Below are positions 63,277 to 64,000 of a stretch of 64,000 nt of DNA, piece after piece. The notes under the pieces were generated by a model that saw only the letters and a program-made list of their open reading frames with translations, was not told the DNA's origin and searched no databases. Origin of the DNA: Salinisphaera orenii subsp. orenii MK-B5 (GTDB lineage: Bacteria; Pseudomonadota; Gammaproteobacteria; Nevskiales; Salinisphaeraceae); assembly GCF_003788635.1 (NCBI RefSeq), contig NZ_AYKH01000040.1, positions 62,001 through 126,000 of the forward strand. The letters are read 5' to 3'. Both the position numbers and the translations under genes were made by a program. How positions within the stretch are numbered: position 1 is the stretch's first letter; every line of letters starts with the position of its first letter.

Positions 63277-64000
63277 ATGACGTCGCGTGCGCCCGATCCC
63301 CAAGCCGTACAGAACCTGCTCGAACCGAACGCGGTTGCCATCATCGGCGCGTCCGCGGAGCCGACCCGCATCGGTGGGCGGCCGGTGGACTATCTCAAGC
63401 AGGCCGGCTTCGCCGGCCCGATCTATCCGATCAACCCCAACCGCGATGTCGTCCAGGGGCTGACGGCCTATGCATCGGTGCTGGATACGCCGGAACGGCC
63501 GGATCTGGCGATCCTGGCCATCCCGGCGGCGGCGGTGGTCGATGCCGTGGCCGAATGTGGCCGACGCGGCGTGCGCGCGGCGATCATCTTCAGCGCCGGT
63601 TTCGCGGAGGTCGGCGCGGCCGGCGTCGAGGCCCAGCAGCAGCTGCTGGCCACGGCCCGGGAATACGGCGTGCGTCTGCTGGGGCCGAACTGCCTGGGCG
63701 GCATGAACATCTCGCGCGGGCTGATCGCGACGTTCTCCAGCTCGGTTCAGAGCGGCCTGCCCCAGGCCGGGCGGATCGGTTTCGTCACCCAGAGCGGGGC
63801 CTTCGGCTCGCACTGCTTCGCCCTCGCCCGGGCGCGCGGACTGGGCCTCAGCCGGCTGGTGACCACCGGCAACGAGTGCGATCTGGATGCCGCCGATTGC
63901 CTCGCCTATCTGGCCGCCGACGCCGATACCGACGTGATCGCGCTGCATCTGGAGGGCTGTCGCGACGGCGAGCGGATGAAGGCCGCGCTGGACGCGGTCC
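63277..64000 (+). CDS. NDP-forming CoA ligase-like protein, 3' part outside window
   Basis: The first 241 residues are a CoA-binding domain (LLEPNAVAIIGASAEPTRIG, NPNRDVVQGL) and the start of the ligase domain (GPNCLGGMNISRG, VTQSGAFGSH). It resembles the ligase at 58988 but belongs to a different subgroup. The ATG at 63277 follows a weak AGAGG. The gene is cut by the window end. Two ligases in one cluster suggest two carboxylic acids, or a different acyl-CoA synthetase of the same pathway. Confidence 0.85.
   Translation, partial: MTSRAPDPQAVQNLLEPNAVAIIGASAEPTRIGGRPVDYLKQAGFAGPIYPINPNRDVVQGLTAYASVLDTPERPDLAILAIPAAAVVDAVAECGRRGVRAAIIFSAGFAEVGAAGVEAQQQLLATAREYGVRLLGPNCLGGMNISRGLIATFSSSVQSGLPQAGRIGFVTQSGAFGSHCFALARARGLGLSRLVTTGNECDLDAADCLAYLAADADTDVIALHLEGCRDGERMKAALDAV

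Noticed and set aside
1-64000. tRNA, rRNA, CRISPR arrays, transposase or phage genes
   Set aside because: I looked for T-loop motifs, regularly spaced repeats and DDE or integrase motifs and saw none. A tool-based scan could still find a divergent one.

Overview
The window is GC-rich chromosomal DNA (roughly two thirds G+C by eye) densely packed with short operons on both strands. HslR/Hsp15, a DUF3634 protein, RluE, a YceH/DUF480 protein, YheS-type ABC-F, exonuclease I, RhlE helicase, a LigE-type secreted DNA ligase and YghU all point to a gammaproteobacterium. The many organic-acid, acyl-CoA and amine catabolism genes suggest a free-living, possibly marine or halophilic, lineage such as Salinisphaera or a relative. 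That genus guess is inference. I recognised no rRNA, tRNA, CRISPR array, prophage or transposase gene.

Layout. 1-0.48 kb: start of a TAXI-type TRAP solute receptor gene (minus strand), behind a promoter and a cluster of inverted repeats. 0.9-10.9 kb: ComEA-like protein, GST, DUF3634, hslR, a type IV pilin, a lipoprotein, MgtC/DUF4010 and CaCA membrane proteins, a crotonase, a phosphoribosyltransferase, a Zn alcohol dehydrogenase, an azurin-like cupredoxin and an old yellow enzyme. 11.0-14.1 kb: a decayed tautomerase gene, a MITE-like repeat, an AEC permease, an IsdG-like monooxygenase and a DeoR regulator. 14.4-17.5 kb: an APH-fold kinase, class-III aminotransferase and SDR operon divergent from DeoR, which looks like an amino-alcohol pathway. 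17.5-30.4 kb: LigE, then a catabolic block (proline-racemase-fold enzyme, MDR reductase, Tm-1-like ATP-binding protein, TIM-barrel protein, SRPBCC protein), an MFS transporter, a PQQ sugar dehydrogenase, YghU and a PEP-CTERM-like protein. 31-37.5 kb: cupin, rluE, LysR/EamA pair, baeRF protein and an msrB-msrA operon.

37.5-41.6 kb is a visibly A+T-richer island of four unrecognised exported or membrane proteins. One has a trypsin-like His/Asp/Ser arrangement. This is the best candidate here for an undescribed system. 41.6-55 kb holds YceH, an SSS symporter with a 49-residue partner and an amidohydrolase under a divergent LysR, then DksA-like, histidine phosphatase, sbcB-yheS, rhlE, CNNM and moaB genes. 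55.6-64 kb is an organic-acid cluster: LysR, two acyl-CoA dehydrogenases, an NDP-forming acyl-CoA ligase, a crotonase, a second TAXI receptor closely similar to the one at position 1, and the start of a second CoA ligase.

A dispersed family of short non-coding repeats with terminal inverted repeats (four copies: 11.4, 17.5, 32.6 and 54.9 kb) runs through the window. In three copies the TAG at one end of the element is also the in-frame stop codon of the neighbouring gene. Beyond one copy lies a decayed duplicate of the 3' end of moaB.
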